DNA of 40,580 nt from Pseudomonadota bacterium (GTDB lineage Bacteria; Pseudomonadota; Gammaproteobacteria; Competibacterales; Competibacteraceae), in contig JAFEGB010000149.1 of assembly GCA_018240295.1 (NCBI GenBank), positions 1-40,580 on the forward strand. Direction: 5' to 3'. A program made the position numbers and the translations under genes. The notes under the pieces were generated by a model that did not search any database, was not told where the DNA came from, and saw only the letters and a list, made by a program, of their open reading frames with translations. This document shows, one piece after another, positions 1 to 8,696 of this stretch (its first letter is position 1; each line of letters opens with the position of its first letter).

Positions 1-78
1 CAGCGCAACTTCCAGGCGAACGCGCAGGTGATCCAGACCGCCGACCAGCTGACGCAGACGCTGCTGCAGATCCGCTGA
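1..78 (+). CDS. flgE: Flagellar hook protein FlgE, C-terminal end (partial)
   Basis: Only the last 25 codons are present, in frame from base 1 to a TGA at 76-78. The peptide (QRNFQANAQVIQTADQL and a few more residues ending LLQIR) matches the C-terminal helix shared by flagellar axial proteins, in the form typical of FlgE. That helix pairs with the N-terminal helix to form the D0 domain inside the hook. The assignment also rests on gene order, because flgF, flgG and flgH follow directly. FlgE is the usual gene before flgF; another rod/hook protein cannot be fully excluded from so short a piece. Confidence 0.8.
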   Translation, partial: QRNFQANAQVIQTADQLTQTLLQIR

Positions 79-123
79 TAGCCAGCTTGCCACCCGCCTG
101 TCCCGCCGTCCGGAGAGCCTCCC

Positions 124-858
124 ATGGACCGCATGCTTTACGTCGCGATGAACGGTGCGCAGCAGATCCTGCGGGCGCAGACCGTGGTCAGCAACAACCT
201 CGCCAATGCCGCGACGACCGGCTTCCGGCAGGACCTGGCCACGATGCGCAGCCAGCCGGTCATCGGCGACGGTCTGCCGACGCGCGTCTATGCGATGGCC
301 GAGCGCAGCGGCGTCGATTTCACGGCCGGCGGCATCGAAACCACCGGTCGTGATCTCGACGTGGCGCTGAAGACCGACGGCTATCTGGCGATCGACGACG
401 GCCGCGGCGGCGAGGCCTACACGCGCGCCGGCAACCTGCGCATCGATGGCGGTGGCCGGCTGATGACGGCCGACGGTCACGTGCTGCTCGGCGAACGCGG
501 GCCGATCGTGATCCCGCCGGTCGACAAGCTCGACATCGCCGGCGACGGCACGATCAGCATCCTGCCGAGCGGCGAGACCAACGTCGTCGCGCTCGATCGC
601 ATCAAGCTGGTCAGGCCCGCGGCCAATGACCTGATCAAGGGTGCCGATGGTCTGCTGCGCAGCAAGGCCGGAGGACCGTTCGCGCCGGATGCCTCGGTGC
701 AGCTCGTGCCCGGAGCGCTCGAAGGCAGCAACGTCAACACCGCGCATGCGCTGGTCTCGATGATCGAGCTGGCACGGCGCTACGAAACCCAGGTGAAGCT
801 GATGTCGGCGGCCGATGACGCCGCGCGCAGCACCGACCGCCTGATGAGCCTGAGCTGA
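124..858 (+). CDS. flgF: Flagellar basal-body rod protein FlgF
   Basis: FlgF is a proximal rod component of the flagellar basal body, exported by the flagellar type III system. At 244 residues it has the usual family length. The N-terminal rod motif ([15 protein letters not shown], about residues 23-37) and the C-terminal axial helix ([21 protein letters not shown]) are both present. An SD-like GGAGAG lies 8 bases before the ATG, which fixes the start. It sits 45 bp after flgE and 14 bp before flgG in one operon. Similarity to FlgG is expected; the shorter length and the position before a clear FlgG identify this as FlgF. Confidence 0.95.
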   Translation: MDRMLYVAMNGAQQILRAQTVVSNNLANAATTGFRQDLATMRSQPVIGDGLPTRVYAMAERSGVDFTAGGIETTGRDLDVALKTDGYLAIDDGRGGEAYTRAGNLRIDGGGRLMTADGHVLLGERGPIVIPPVDKLDIAGDGTISILPSGETNVVALDRIKLVRPAANDLIKGADGLLRSKAGGPFAPDASVQLVPGALEGSNVNTAHALVSMIELARRYETQVKLMSAADDAARSTDRLMSLS

Positions 859-872
859 CAGGAGCCGATGCC

Positions 873-1658
873 ATGAATCCCGCCCTCTGGGTCGCCAAGA
901 CCGGGCTCGACGCCCAGCAGACGCGCATGGACGTGATCGCCAACAACCTCGCCAACGTCAACACCACCGGCTTCAAGAAGAGCCGCGCGGTGTTCGAGGA
1001 CCTGCTGTACCAGAACGTCCGCCAGGTCGGCGGCCAGACCTCGCAGAACACGACGCTGCCCTCGGGCCTGATGCTCGGTACCGGCGTGCGCGTCGTGGCC
1101 ACCGAAAAGATGCATACGCAGGGCAACGTCATCAACACCGACAACGCCCTCGACGTGGCCATCAACGGCCGCGGCTTCTTCCAGATCCAGCTGCCGGACG
1201 GCACGACGGCCTATACCCGCGACGGTTCGTTCCAGATCAACGACCAGGGCCAGATCGTCACCTCCGAAGGCTATCCGCTGCTGCCGAACCTGACGGTGCC
1301 GAACGGCGCGCAGAGCCTGACGGTGGGTTCCGACGGCGTGGTCAGCGTCACGCTCGCCGGCCAGATCGCGCCGCAGCAGATCGGCAACCTGCAGATCGCC
1401 GACTTCCTGAATCCGGCCGGCCTGCAGCCGATCGGCGAGAACCTGTTCCTCGAAAGCGGCGCGAGCGGTGCGGCCCAGCTCGGTGATCCGCGCACCAACG
1501 GTCTCGGGGCGCTGCAGCAGCACATGCTGGAGAGTTCGAACGTCAACGTCGCCGAGGAACTGGTCAGCATGATCGAGACGCAGCGCGCCTACGAGGTCAA
1601 CTCCAAGGCCATCCAGACCACCGACCAGATGCTGCAGTACCTGAACCAGAACGTCTGA
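873..1658 (+). CDS. flgG: Flagellar basal-body distal rod protein FlgG
   Basis: FlgG builds the distal rod that passes through the P and L rings. The protein has 261 residues, almost exactly the family standard. The N-terminal segment ([16 protein letters not shown], about residues 24-39) is the canonical axial-protein motif. The C-terminal stretch ([20 protein letters not shown]) is the matching D0 helix. An AGGAG lies 9 bases before the ATG. Only 11 bp separate its stop from flgH, so the two are surely cotranscribed. Confidence 0.97.
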   Translation: MNPALWVAKTGLDAQQTRMDVIANNLANVNTTGFKKSRAVFEDLLYQNVRQVGGQTSQNTTLPSGLMLGTGVRVVATEKMHTQGNVINTDNALDVAINGRGFFQIQLPDGTTAYTRDGSFQINDQGQIVTSEGYPLLPNLTVPNGAQSLTVGSDGVVSVTLAGQIAPQQIGNLQIADFLNPAGLQPIGENLFLESGASGAAQLGDPRTNGLGALQQHMLESSNVNVAEELVSMIETQRAYEVNSKAIQTTDQMLQYLNQNV

Positions 1659-1669
1659 GGTCCGCCGCG

Positions 1670-2344
1670 ATGAATCCCTGTCTGCGCCTCGGCCTCGTGC
1701 TCGTGGCCGCCCTGAGCACCGCCTGCACGACGCTGCCGCTCGATCACGAATTCAGGCCGGTCATGCCGACGGTGATGACGACGGTGCCGCAGGCACGCCC
1801 GCGTGTCGCCGATGGTTCGATCTACCGCGCCGGCACCGATCTGCGTCTGTTCGAATCGCGCACGGCCCGGCGCATCGGCGACGTGATCACGATCCGGCTC
1901 GCCGAACGCACCAATGCCTCGAAGAAGGCCGATACCAAGCTCGACAAATCCTCGAATGCCTCGGTCGCGGCACCGGCGGTGCTGTTCGGCAAGGTGTATC
2001 CGAAAGCCGAGATCGATCTGAGCAGCGAACGCGATTTCGAGGGTTCGGGCAGTGCCGATCAGTCCAACAGCATCACCGGCACGATCACCGCGGTGGTCAC
2101 CGAGGTTTATCCGAACGGCAACCTGCAGATTCGCGGCGAAAAGAAGGTCACGCTGAACCAGGGCGACGAATTCGTGATCGTGCAGGGCGTGGTCCGGCCC
2201 GATGACATTGCCGCCGACAATTCGATCGCCTCCGGCCAGGTCGCCGATGCGCAGATCACCTACGCCGGCAAGGGCGCGGTCGCCGATGCCAATACCGCCG
2301 GCTGGCTGACGCGCTTCCTGATCCACGCGTTCTTCCCGATCTGA
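1670..2344 (+). CDS. flgH: Flagellar L-ring lipoprotein FlgH
   Basis: FlgH forms the outer-membrane L ring through which the rod turns. The 224-residue product begins with a lipoprotein signal: a short basic start, a hydrophobic core and the lipobox LSTAC, with the lipidated Cys near residue 19. The middle (GDVITIRLAERTNASKKADTK) and the end (GWLTRFLIHAFFPI) match the FlgH family. The SD GAGG overlaps the flgG stop. This is the last flagellar gene here: flgI, the normal next gene, does not follow, and a terminator-like hairpin lies about 135 bp downstream. Confidence 0.96.
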   Translation: MNPCLRLGLVLVAALSTACTTLPLDHEFRPVMPTVMTTVPQARPRVADGSIYRAGTDLRLFESRTARRIGDVITIRLAERTNASKKADTKLDKSSNASVAAPAVLFGKVYPKAEIDLSSERDFEGSGSADQSNSITGTITAVVTEVYPNGNLQIRGEKKVTLNQGDEFVIVQGVVRPDDIAADNSIASGQVADAQITYAGKGAVADANTAGWLTRFLIHAFFPI

Positions 2345-2469
2345 CGCGACGCGCGGCTGACGCAGCGGATTTTCGGGAGCGGGCCGGGCGGTTTCGCAGA
2401 ACGACCCCGTCCGGTCCGGAAAACCCGATTCCGGCGGGTCCGGTGATCCGGATTCGCCGGCCAGGCTCC

Positions 2470-2522
2470 AAAAACACCGCGCCCCCGTTCCGGATCAGGG
2501 AAGCGGGGGCGCTCAGGGTTTT
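2470..2522. terminator. Bidirectional intrinsic terminator between flgH and the DUF924 gene
   Basis: A 9-bp perfect stem (GCGCCCCCG at 2479-2487 with CGGGGGCGC at 2504-2512) is extended inward by TTCC/GGAA past a one-base bulge. On the plus strand it is followed by TCAGGGTTTT. On the minus strand it is followed at once by GGTGTTTTTGG. The minus-strand side is the better terminator. It could end flgH transcription on one strand and the DUF924 gene, or a small RNA, on the other. Confidence 0.75.
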
Positions 2523-2689
2523 GATGGCAAACAGTATCCGGAATGATCCAGGCTCGTATCTGCAACGGTCTGCGCCGGTCGGAACAGTGAAGGGCGTTAC
2601 CGGATTCACCGTAGGATGAGGGCCTGTTCAGCATCACCGCGAATCTGGCCTTCGATAGTGCCTCCATACATTTACTTGCCTGACTGACG
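2470..2689 (-). ncRNA. Candidate small RNA in the flgH/DUF924 convergent gap
   Basis: The 446-bp gap between flgH and the DUF924 gene has no convincing gene. It contains, in minus-strand order: an FNR/Anr-like box (2731-2744), a weak -10-like GATTAA (2701-2696), about 220 nt of sequence, and the intrinsic terminator whose T-run ends near 2470. This layout resembles oxygen-controlled small RNAs such as Pseudomonas PhrS, which is about 210 nt and Anr-dependent; no sequence homology is claimed. A 21-codon open frame (start MYGGTIEGQ) lies near the 5' end but has a poor SD. The box-to-start distance, about 48 nt, is longer than the usual 41.5, which weakens the case. Confidence 0.3.
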
Positions 2690-2730
2690 AACAGCTTAAT
2701 CCTGTTTCGCCACCGTGCCAGCCCCGGATA

Positions 2731-2744
2731 TTGATCTGGGTCAA
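2731..2744. promoter_or_regulatory. FNR/Anr-like box
   Basis: TTGATCTGGGTCAA differs from the FNR/Anr consensus TTGAT-N4-ATCAA at one position. It lies between two converging genes, where no annotated coding gene would need a promoter. A perfect 7-bp hairpin (GTGCAGG-AGC-CCTGCAC) follows at 2750-2766 and may help end the DUF924 transcript. Confidence 0.45.
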
Positions 2745-2790
2745 TCGAAGTGCAGGAGCCCTGCACGCGCCGGGGATTTCGCGCGCCGGT

Positions 2791-3399
2791 TCAGAGAAAG
2801 GAACTTCCGGGGCTGGCAAGAAAGTCCTGTTCGGCCGCCGTCGTCTGCCGGCCGAGCAGCGCATTGAGATCCGGAAAGCGGCCAAAGCGTTCGATCACGG
2901 CCCGGTGGCGTTCGGCGTAATCGAGCCAGCCGGCGCTCTGCTGCTGCAGCGCCGGCGGGGTTTCAGCGTGCAGCCGGGTGAAGGCGGCGACCGAGGCGGC
3001 CTGCAGCACGGCGTCCTCGGCGTGTTCGAGCGGCAGGTAATGGAACAGGCGCTCGACCGGGTGCAGGGCGAGGTCATCGCCGCGCACGATGCCGGTCAGG
3101 GCCTGAGCCTGCGCGAGTCGATCGCTGGCGAAGGCCGCGGCCGTGGCGCGGTACACATGCCGCGGACATTGATCGAGCAGCAGGATCAGCGCCAGACGCC
3201 CGCGCGGCGACGCCGGCCAGTCGTCGAGTTCGCCGCGGGCGGCGCGTTCGATCAGCGCACCGAAACGCGTGCGGATCGGCGTGTCCCAGGCGCGGCCATC
3301 GAGAAACCAGTGCGCTGCGCGCACGGGATCCAGGCGGCCGGCATCGGGCAGGGGGCCGAACCAGAAATCCAGCAGTTCGGCGGCTTCGTCGGGCAGCAT
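2791..3399 (-). CDS. DUF924 family protein
   Basis: The 202-residue product matches the DUF924 family (helical, TPR-like fold). Recognisable parts are the N-terminal LLDFWFGPLPD, the central LALILLLDQCPRHVYR and the HPVERLFHYLPLEHAED segment. It is full length, with no signal peptide or membrane segment, so probably cytosolic. The biochemical role of the family is unknown to me. It is the last gene of a minus-strand run and converges on flgH. The start ATG has only a weak SD. Confidence 0.88.
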   Translation of the reverse strand: MLPDEAAELLDFWFGPLPDAGRLDPVRAAHWFLDGRAWDTPIRTRFGALIERAARGELDDWPASPRGRLALILLLDQCPRHVYRATAAAFASDRLAQAQALTGIVRGDDLALHPVERLFHYLPLEHAEDAVLQAASVAAFTRLHAETPPALQQQSAGWLDYAERHRAVIERFGRFPDLNALLGRQTTAAEQDFLASPGSSFL

Positions 3400-3443
3400 G
3401 GCGGGCTCGCGTCGGACACGGGCCCGTCAGTATGGATCGCCGC

Positions 3444-4448
3444 TCAGGAAGCGGCAGCCCGGGGGGGACGGCCGGGCTCCGCGAAGGCATGCACCGGCAC
3501 GGCGACCGTGACGTTTTCGGCGCGCAGCGGCATCAGGCCGCGACAGTCGGGGTAATGCCGGCAGCCCCAGAAGCGGGTGCCGGCGCGGGGCCCGCTGGTG
3601 AGCGTGCGCAGCAGCATCTTGTCGCCGCACTGCGGGCAGCTCGGCGTCGCGTAGTCATCCCGGACGATTTCGGCGTACAGCGCGGCGCTGGCTTCGGCCG
3701 GCAGTTTCCGCAGCAGTGCGACCAGACCGGACGGGTCGAGCAGCCGCAGGGGCTTGCCCTGCGCGAAGGCCACGGCCTCGGCGCTGTAACCGCTGCGGCT
3801 GACATACAGGCCAAGCGCAGCCGCTTCGGCCGTCATCATGCCGTACAGCTCCCGCAGCTCGCGGATGCCGGTGCAGCCGCCATTGCCGCAGGCGCGGCAG
3901 AGCAGGATGCCGAGCAGGCGATCACCGGTGTCGGGCCGGTACAGCTCGATGTGGATGCCGCCATCACTGCCGGGCGGCCGCTGTTCGGTGCGATAGCCCC
4001 GCAGCCGGAAGTAACCGGCGCAGAGTTCCTCGAAGCGACGCCAGTCGAGTGCCGCGAGCAGTCCGGTCGTCCAGACCGCTGCGCTGCCGGGGGCGACAGG
4101 GCTTGCCGTTCTGGTGTCTGCCGGGGTGTCGCTGGCAGCCGGCCGAGGGGCCGGCACGACCGTGGCTTCCGGTGCGCTGCCCTGCGTGGCGTAGGTGGCG
4201 CGGGCGCGCAGCTGCACGCGGCGCAGATGCCATTCCTCGCGGGCGCGCCGCTCCTGCCAGACCATCAGACCGAGACCGAGACCGAGCGTGATGGCGCTGG
4301 CGAAACCGCCGAGCAGCAGGGCGCGCAGCAGCGCGATGCCGGCGTGGCGGGCGTCCGCGAACGGCAGCGACAGGCCCAGGGCCAGCACGGCCACGCTGCA
4401 GCCGATCAGCAGCAGCAGGCGCTCGAAGGGGGAGAGTCGACGGGACAT
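3444..4448 (-). CDS. Membrane-anchored Mrr/PD-(D/E)XK nuclease-like protein with C-terminal topoisomerase zinc finger
   Basis: The ATG at 4448 is chosen over an upstream in-frame start because AAGGGA lies about 10 bases before it. The 334-residue protein has two membrane segments (about residues 10-30 and 38-62), a linker, an Mrr-like nuclease domain (about 130-260) and a topoisomerase-type zinc ribbon (Cys 271, 274, 296, 302; CRHYPDC). The GSDGGIHIEL motif carries the expected Asp162. The expected (Q/E)-x-K triplet reads Leu183-Cys184-Arg185, so cleavage activity is doubtful. Family members bind or cut DNA; anchored near the membrane, this one may bind DNA without cutting it. No methylase is adjacent, so it does not look like a restriction system. 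Confidence 0.8.
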   Translation of the reverse strand: MSRRLSPFERLLLLIGCSVAVLALGLSLPFADARHAGIALLRALLLGGFASAITLGLGLGLMVWQERRAREEWHLRRVQLRARATYATQGSAPEATVVPAPRPAASDTPADTRTASPVAPGSAAVWTTGLLAALDWRRFEELCAGYFRLRGYRTEQRPPGSDGGIHIELYRPDTGDRLLGILLCRACGNGGCTGIRELRELYGMMTAEAAALGLYVSRSGYSAEAVAFAQGKPLRLLDPSGLVALLRKLPAEASAALYAEIVRDDYATPSCPQCGDKMLLRTLTSGPRAGTRFWGCRHYPDCRGLMPLRAENVTVAVPVHAFAEPGRPPRAAAS

Positions 4449-4557
4449 GGCGCAATTCCCTTGCAGGTCGGTGCCTTGGCGACACCGAAGCAAACTGCCA
4501 TGTCAGTCATGACGAATCAAGATTTGACGAGTGTAAAGCTTGCTGATGCCGCGTGCT

Positions 4558-5160
4558 TCAGCGATCGGCATGGCCGATGCCGTCGGCTTCCGTTTCGGCG
4601 GCGAGCGGGCGTGGCCGGTGAAACTGCGGCATCAGCCAGGCGACGACCGGACCCGCCGCCGACCAGCCATGGCAGGTGTCGAGCAGTGCCGGCGGCCGGC
4701 GCAGCGTCCGCATTTCCTCCTTCGACTTCTGCTGGCGCTTGAACACGGTCTGGAAGGCTGTCGTCGCCATCGGCCCGAGCAGTTCGGTCAGGTGCGTGCA
4801 GCCCTGCGTGCCGCCGAGGCGCTCCTTCAGGTGCTTCTTCCAGCCCGGGCCGATGCGCAGCCCCACCAGCCGGCCGTAGGCGTCGTTGATCTCGGGACAG
4901 ATGTTGAACGGCGAATATTCGGTCCAGGACTCGGCGGCGTGCACGAGCAGGTGATCGTCGATCGTGATGCGCAGCCACATGCCGTGGACCGGTTCGCCTG
5001 CCTTGATCTCGCCGCCGCGGTCGCGGTTCGGGAAGGCGTAGGTCTTCACGTCGGTCATGTGGCCTTCGATGTCCCAGAGCCCGTCCTCGCGTTCATAGCC
5101 GCGGCAGGTGACGGTGCGGGTGTGCGAGAGCTGACGCGGGGCGGGCGGGGAGAGCGGCAT
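4558..5160 (-). CDS. DUF2889 family protein
   Basis: The 200-residue protein fits the DUF2889 family. It opens with HTRTVTCRGYEREDGLWDIE, contains VHGMWLRITIDDHLLVHAAES in the first half, and has the CTHLTELLGPMATTAFQTV segment near residues 123-141. No function is established for the family as far as I know. There is no signal peptide or membrane segment. It lies 10 bp downstream of the DUF1289 gene in the same direction, so the two are probably cotranscribed. A GAGG stands about 8 bases before the ATG. Confidence 0.85.
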   Translation of the reverse strand: MPLSPPAPRQLSHTRTVTCRGYEREDGLWDIEGHMTDVKTYAFPNRDRGGEIKAGEPVHGMWLRITIDDHLLVHAAESWTEYSPFNICPEINDAYGRLVGLRIGPGWKKHLKERLGGTQGCTHLTELLGPMATTAFQTVFKRQQKSKEEMRTLRRPPALLDTCHGWSAAGPVVAWLMPQFHRPRPLAAETEADGIGHADR

Positions 5161-5170
5161 GCGGGGGGCC

Positions 5171-5371
5171 TCAGTCGTCGGTTTCGCCGTCGAGGTAACG
5201 CGCCTGCCGGTCCTCGGCCATCGCGATCACGGTCCATTTCTGCTTCGGGTCGTAATCCCACCAGTGTTCGATCTCGTCGAGGGTCCGGAAACAGCCCAGG
5301 CAGAGACCGGCATCGTTCATCTGGCAGATGCCGATGCACGGCGAGGCGGGGTCTTCGATCGCATACGTCAT
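5171..5371 (-). CDS. DUF1289 domain protein, small cysteine-rich
   Basis: The 66-residue product carries the DUF1289 signature: SPCIGIC near the start, LCLGCFRTLDEIEHWW in the middle, then a short charged tail. The four cysteines (C-x3-C, then C-x2-C) probably bind a metal ion; this is inference. The ATG at 5371 is preferred to an upstream GTG because family members begin just before the SPC motif. The product is likely a small cytosolic protein of unknown role. It is followed by DUF2889. Confidence 0.87.
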   Translation of the reverse strand: MTYAIEDPASPCIGICQMNDAGLCLGCFRTLDEIEHWWDYDPKQKWTVIAMAEDRQARYLDGETDD

Positions 5372-5485
5372 GGCGGCAGGCGGCGGTACAGTCAGGGATG
5401 GCACGGACGGTCGATGCTACTGCACTGCAGCATCAGCAGCCATATGTCACGGTGAACTGCCGGGATACCGGCGCGTGCGCCTGAC

Positions 5486-6661
5486 TCAGCCCCGCTCGAC
5501 GGCGACGGCGGTCGCCTCGCCACCGCCGATGCACAGCGTCGCGATGCCGCGCCTGAGTCCGTGCCGCTGCAGCGCCGCGATCAGCGTCACCAGCAGGCGC
5601 GCACCGCTGCAGCCGATCGGGTGGCCGAGCGCGCAGGCACCGCCGTGGACGTTGACCTGCGCGTGCGCGAGGCCGAGCTCGCGCAGCGCCGCGATGGCGA
5701 TCACGGCAAAGGCTTCATTGATCTCCCAGAGATCCACGTCGGCGATGCGCCAGCCGATGGCCGCGCAGAGCTTGCGCACGGCCGCGGCCGGCGCGTCCGT
5801 CCAGCCGCGCTGTGCCTGCGTGGCGTGGCCGCGGATGCGGGCGAGCACCGGCAGCCCGAGGTTCGCCGCCGCGCTGGCGCGCATCAGCACCAGCGCAGCC
5901 GCCCCGTCGGCGATGGCGCTGGCGTTGCCGGCGGTGACGCTGCCATCGGCGCGGAACACCGGCGGCAGCCGGGCGATGCGTTCGGCCCGTGCGTGCAGCG
6001 GATGCTGGTCGACATCGACCCAGGTCCCGCCGCCCCGCTCCGGCACGGCGCAGCCGCTGATCTCGCCGGCGAAGGCACCCTCGTCGATCGCCGCGCGGGC
6101 GCGGCGCAGCGATTCGAGCGCCCAGGCATCCTGATCCTCGCGCGGGCAGCCGATCGCCGCGGCGCAGTCCTCGGCGTATTCGCCCATCCGCCGGCCGGGT
6201 TCGAACGGGTCTTCGAGGCCGTCGGTGAACAGGTGATCGAGCAGTTGCCCGTGGCCGAGCTGCAGGCCGGTGCGTGCCTTCGGCAGCAGGTAGGGCGCGT
6301 TGCTCATCGATTCCATGCCGCCTGCGACCGCCCGCTGCAGGCTGCCGGCGAGCAGGCCGTCGTGCGCGAGCATCACGGCCTGCATGCCCGAGCCGCAGAC
6401 CTTGTTGACCGTCGTGCACGGCACCGACCACGGCAGGCCGGCTGCGATCGCCGCCTGCCGGGCGGGCGCCTGACCGAGGCCGGCGCTCAGCACGCAGCCC
6501 ATGAACACGGCATCGATGGCCTGCGCGTCGACGCCGGTCCGCGTGACGGCGGCGCGGATCGCCACGGCACCGAGTGCGGGGGCGCTGAGGGCCGACAGCG
6601 CGCCGCGGAATTCGCCGAGCGCGGTGCGCGCCTGGCCGACGATGACGACCGGGTCCTTCAC
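5486..6661 (-). CDS. Acetyl-CoA C-acyltransferase (thiolase)
   Basis: Thiolases join or cleave acyl-CoA and acetyl-CoA. All catalytic parts are present: nucleophile Cys89 in VNKVCGSGMQ, His347 in GHPIG and Cys377 in CIGGGEATA, plus NEAFA. The length (391) is normal. An unusual detail is extra cysteines around the His loop (GGACALGHPIGCSGAR), where most relatives have alanine. The start is GTG. It lies 19 bp after the liuA stop, so it is translated from the same message. That context suggests cleavage of acetoacetyl-CoA from leucine degradation, though a general role in fatty-acid breakdown is possible. Confidence 0.92.
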   Translation of the reverse strand: MKDPVVIVGQARTALGEFRGALSALSAPALGAVAIRAAVTRTGVDAQAIDAVFMGCVLSAGLGQAPARQAAIAAGLPWSVPCTTVNKVCGSGMQAVMLAHDGLLAGSLQRAVAGGMESMSNAPYLLPKARTGLQLGHGQLLDHLFTDGLEDPFEPGRRMGEYAEDCAAAIGCPREDQDAWALESLRRARAAIDEGAFAGEISGCAVPERGGGTWVDVDQHPLHARAERIARLPPVFRADGSVTAGNASAIADGAAALVLMRASAAANLGLPVLARIRGHATQAQRGWTDAPAAAVRKLCAAIGWRIADVDLWEINEAFAVIAIAALRELGLAHAQVNVHGGACALGHPIGCSGARLLVTLIAALQRHGLRRGIATLCIGGGEATAVAVERG

Positions 6662-6680
6662 GGTGAGGGCCGGGCGCGGT

Positions 6681-7862
6681 TCAGGCGGTTTCTTCGAACA
6701 GTTCGCGGCCGATCAGCATGCGGCGGATCTCCGAGGTGCCGGCGCCGATCTCGTAGAGCTTGGCGTCGCGCCACAGCCGCCCGGCCGGGTAGTCGTTGAC
6801 ATAGCCGTTGCCGCCGAGGATCTGGATGGTTTCGCCGGCCATCCAGGTGGCTTTCTCGGCGGCGTAGAGGATCGCGCCGGCGGCATCCTTGCGCAGCGAG
6901 CGCACGTGCTGGTCACCGAGGCGGTCGAGCGCCTGGCCGAGCGCGTAGACGTAGGCGCGGCAGGCCGACAGCGTCGTGTACAGATCGGCGATCTTGCCCT
7001 GCATCAGCTGGAACTCGCCGATCGCCTGACCGAACTGGCGGCGTTCGTGCAGGTAGGGCACGGCCACGTCCATGCAGGCCTGCATGATGCCGAGCGGTCC
7101 GGCGGCGAGCACCGCGCGTTCGTAATCGAGTCCGGACATCAGCACCCGTACACCGTTGCCGACGCCGCCGAGCACGTTGTCTACGGGCACCTCGCAGTCG
7201 TTGAAGAACAGCGGATAGGTGTTCGAACCGCGCATGCCGAGCTTGTCGAGGTGCGGGCCATGGCGGAAGCCCGGCATGTCCTTCTCGAGGATGAAGGCCG
7301 TGAGGCCGCGCGCGCCGGCATCCGGGTCGGTCTTCGCATAGACGATCAGCGTGTCGGCATCGCCGCCGTTGGTGATCCACATCTTCGCGCCGTTCAGCAC
7401 GAAGTGATCGCCGCGGCGCTCGGCGCGCAGGCTCATTGCCAGCACGTCGGAGCCGGCACCGGGTTCGCTCATCGCCAGCGCGCCGACGTGCTCGCCGCTG
7501 ATCAGCTTCGGCAGGTAGCGGGCCTGCTGGGCCGCGCTGCCGTTGCGGCGGATCTGGTTCACGCAGAGATTCGAATGCGCCCCGTAGGACAGGCCGACGG
7601 CAGCCGAGGCACGCGAGATTTCCTCCATCGCCACCATGTGCGCGAGATAGCCCATGCCGGCACCGCCGAAGTCCTCGGGTGCGGTGATGCCGAGCAGGCC
7701 GAGTTCGCCGAGCCGGGGCCAGAGATCGGCCGGAAAGCGGTTGTCGCGATCGATCGCCGCGGCACGCGGGGCGATCTCGGCCTGCGCGAAGGCGCGCACC
7801 GTGTCGCGCAGGGCATCGATGGTGTCGCCGAGCGCGAAGTTCAGGGAGGGCAGTTCGATCAT
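6681..7862 (-). CDS. liuA: Isovaleryl-CoA dehydrogenase
   Basis: This FAD enzyme oxidises isovaleryl-CoA to 3-methylcrotonyl-CoA in leucine catabolism and passes electrons to ETF. The 393-residue protein has the acyl-CoA dehydrogenase signatures ([28 protein letters not shown]). The catalytic base is Glu248 within SGLDYERA, the position characteristic of isovaleryl-CoA dehydrogenases rather than medium-chain enzymes, whose Glu is near the C-terminus. [14 protein letters not shown] is typical of the liuA group. GGAG stands 7 bases before the ATG. The usual partners (liuB, liuC, liuD, liuE) are not beside it. A MerR regulator lies upstream, and a dyad operator precedes the gene. Confidence 0.94.
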   Translation of the reverse strand: MIELPSLNFALGDTIDALRDTVRAFAQAEIAPRAAAIDRDNRFPADLWPRLGELGLLGITAPEDFGGAGMGYLAHMVAMEEISRASAAVGLSYGAHSNLCVNQIRRNGSAAQQARYLPKLISGEHVGALAMSEPGAGSDVLAMSLRAERRGDHFVLNGAKMWITNGGDADTLIVYAKTDPDAGARGLTAFILEKDMPGFRHGPHLDKLGMRGSNTYPLFFNDCEVPVDNVLGGVGNGVRVLMSGLDYERAVLAAGPLGIMQACMDVAVPYLHERRQFGQAIGEFQLMQGKIADLYTTLSACRAYVYALGQALDRLGDQHVRSLRKDAAGAILYAAEKATWMAGETIQILGGNGYVNDYPAGRLWRDAKLYEIGAGTSEIRRMLIGRELFEETA

Positions 7863-7982
7863 CGTCGTGCTCCGGAGCGGGCCGGGCCGGCGCGGGATCG
7901 GATCAGGGGCGGGGCCGTGCAGGCATCAGGGTGCAGGCCCGGCTGCCCGGCCGGCGGGGCAGTTACCGGCAGGCTAGGTGAC

Positions 7983-8000
7983 GTTGACGTGAACGTCGAC
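7983..8000. promoter_or_regulatory. Dyad operator upstream of liuA
   Basis: GTTGACGTGAACGTCGAC is an imperfect palindrome with the core ACGT-N2-ACGT. It lies about 120 bp upstream of the liuA start and just downstream of the regulator gene. It shares its core and flanks with the perfect palindrome in front of the regulator gene, so the MerR-family protein encoded next to it is the likely ligand. Confidence 0.6.
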
Positions 8001-8037
8001 CGCCTGGCGCAGGGGCAGGGGGCAGGGCGCTGGCCGT

Positions 8038-8478
8038 TCAGGCGGGGACGGTCGGTCCGGCCGGGTCCTGCGGCGACGGTTCGGCGTGTTCGGCGAGCAG
8101 GCGCTCGCACTCGGCAGCGGCGGCGTTGATCTCGTGCAGCACGGCCTCGATGTCGCGCTGCTGCTGCACGAGGATGTCGCGGCGCTCACCGAGGATGCGC
8201 AGGAAGCGTTCGAGCTGGCGGGCCTCGTCACGCGAGCTGTCAAACAGATCAAACAGTTCCCGGGTTTCGCCGAGCGTCATGCCGAGACGCTTGCCGCGCA
8301 GGATCAGCTTCAGGCGCGTGCGGTCGCGACGGGCGTAGATGCGCCGGCGGCCGACGCGCTCCGGAATGAGCAGACCCTGATCCTCGTAGAAGCGGATGGC
8401 CCGCGTCGTCACGTCGAATTCCCGGGCGAGCTGACTGATCGTGTAGGTCGTGCCCGCGGTCTTGTCGCCGGTGTTCAA
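8038..8478 (-). CDS. liuR: MerR-family regulator, LiuR type
   Basis: The TTG at 8478 is chosen because GGAGAG stands about 7 bases upstream; a longer reading frame would run through the operator. The 146-residue protein has the MerR helix-turn-helix at its N-terminus (TYTISQLAREFDVTTRAIRFYEDQGLL, residues about 11-37) and a long coiled-coil. Only one cysteine is present, arguing against metal sensing. MerR regulators beside liuA in proteobacteria (LiuR) repress branched-chain amino acid catabolism. A perfect palindrome about 55 bp upstream of the start suggests autoregulation. The exact effector is unknown. Confidence 0.82.
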   Translation of the reverse strand: MNTGDKTAGTTYTISQLAREFDVTTRAIRFYEDQGLLIPERVGRRRIYARRDRTRLKLILRGKRLGMTLGETRELFDLFDSSRDEARQLERFLRILGERRDILVQQQRDIEAVLHEINAAAAECERLLAEHAEPSPQDPAGPTVPA

Positions 8479-8531
8479 GCTCGCTCTCCAGAGGTTGGGG
8501 CGGGGATCGGATGGCGGGCGAAGGTGAAACA

Positions 8532-8551
8532 GATTGACGTATACGTCAATC
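8532..8551. promoter_or_regulatory. Perfect 20-bp palindromic operator upstream of liuR
   Basis: GATTGACGTATACGTCAATC is a perfect 20-bp palindrome. It lies between the divergent liuR and the small unknown gene at 8697. The core ACGT-AT-ACGT matches the dyad in front of liuA, with 12 of 16 core positions also matching a site in front of phaC. It is probably the autoregulatory site of the MerR protein. Confidence 0.75.
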
Positions 8552-8696
8552 GACCGGCTCCGGCTGCAACAGGCCGGCAGGCCGATGTTTGCTTTCAAGT
8601 TGCTGATGGGCATAGAAACATTTCATTGCAAGGTCCGGCCGGCGTGCTTTGCTTGGGAGGAGGAAGCCGGAAAGCACGTTTGTCGGGAGAGCCATC

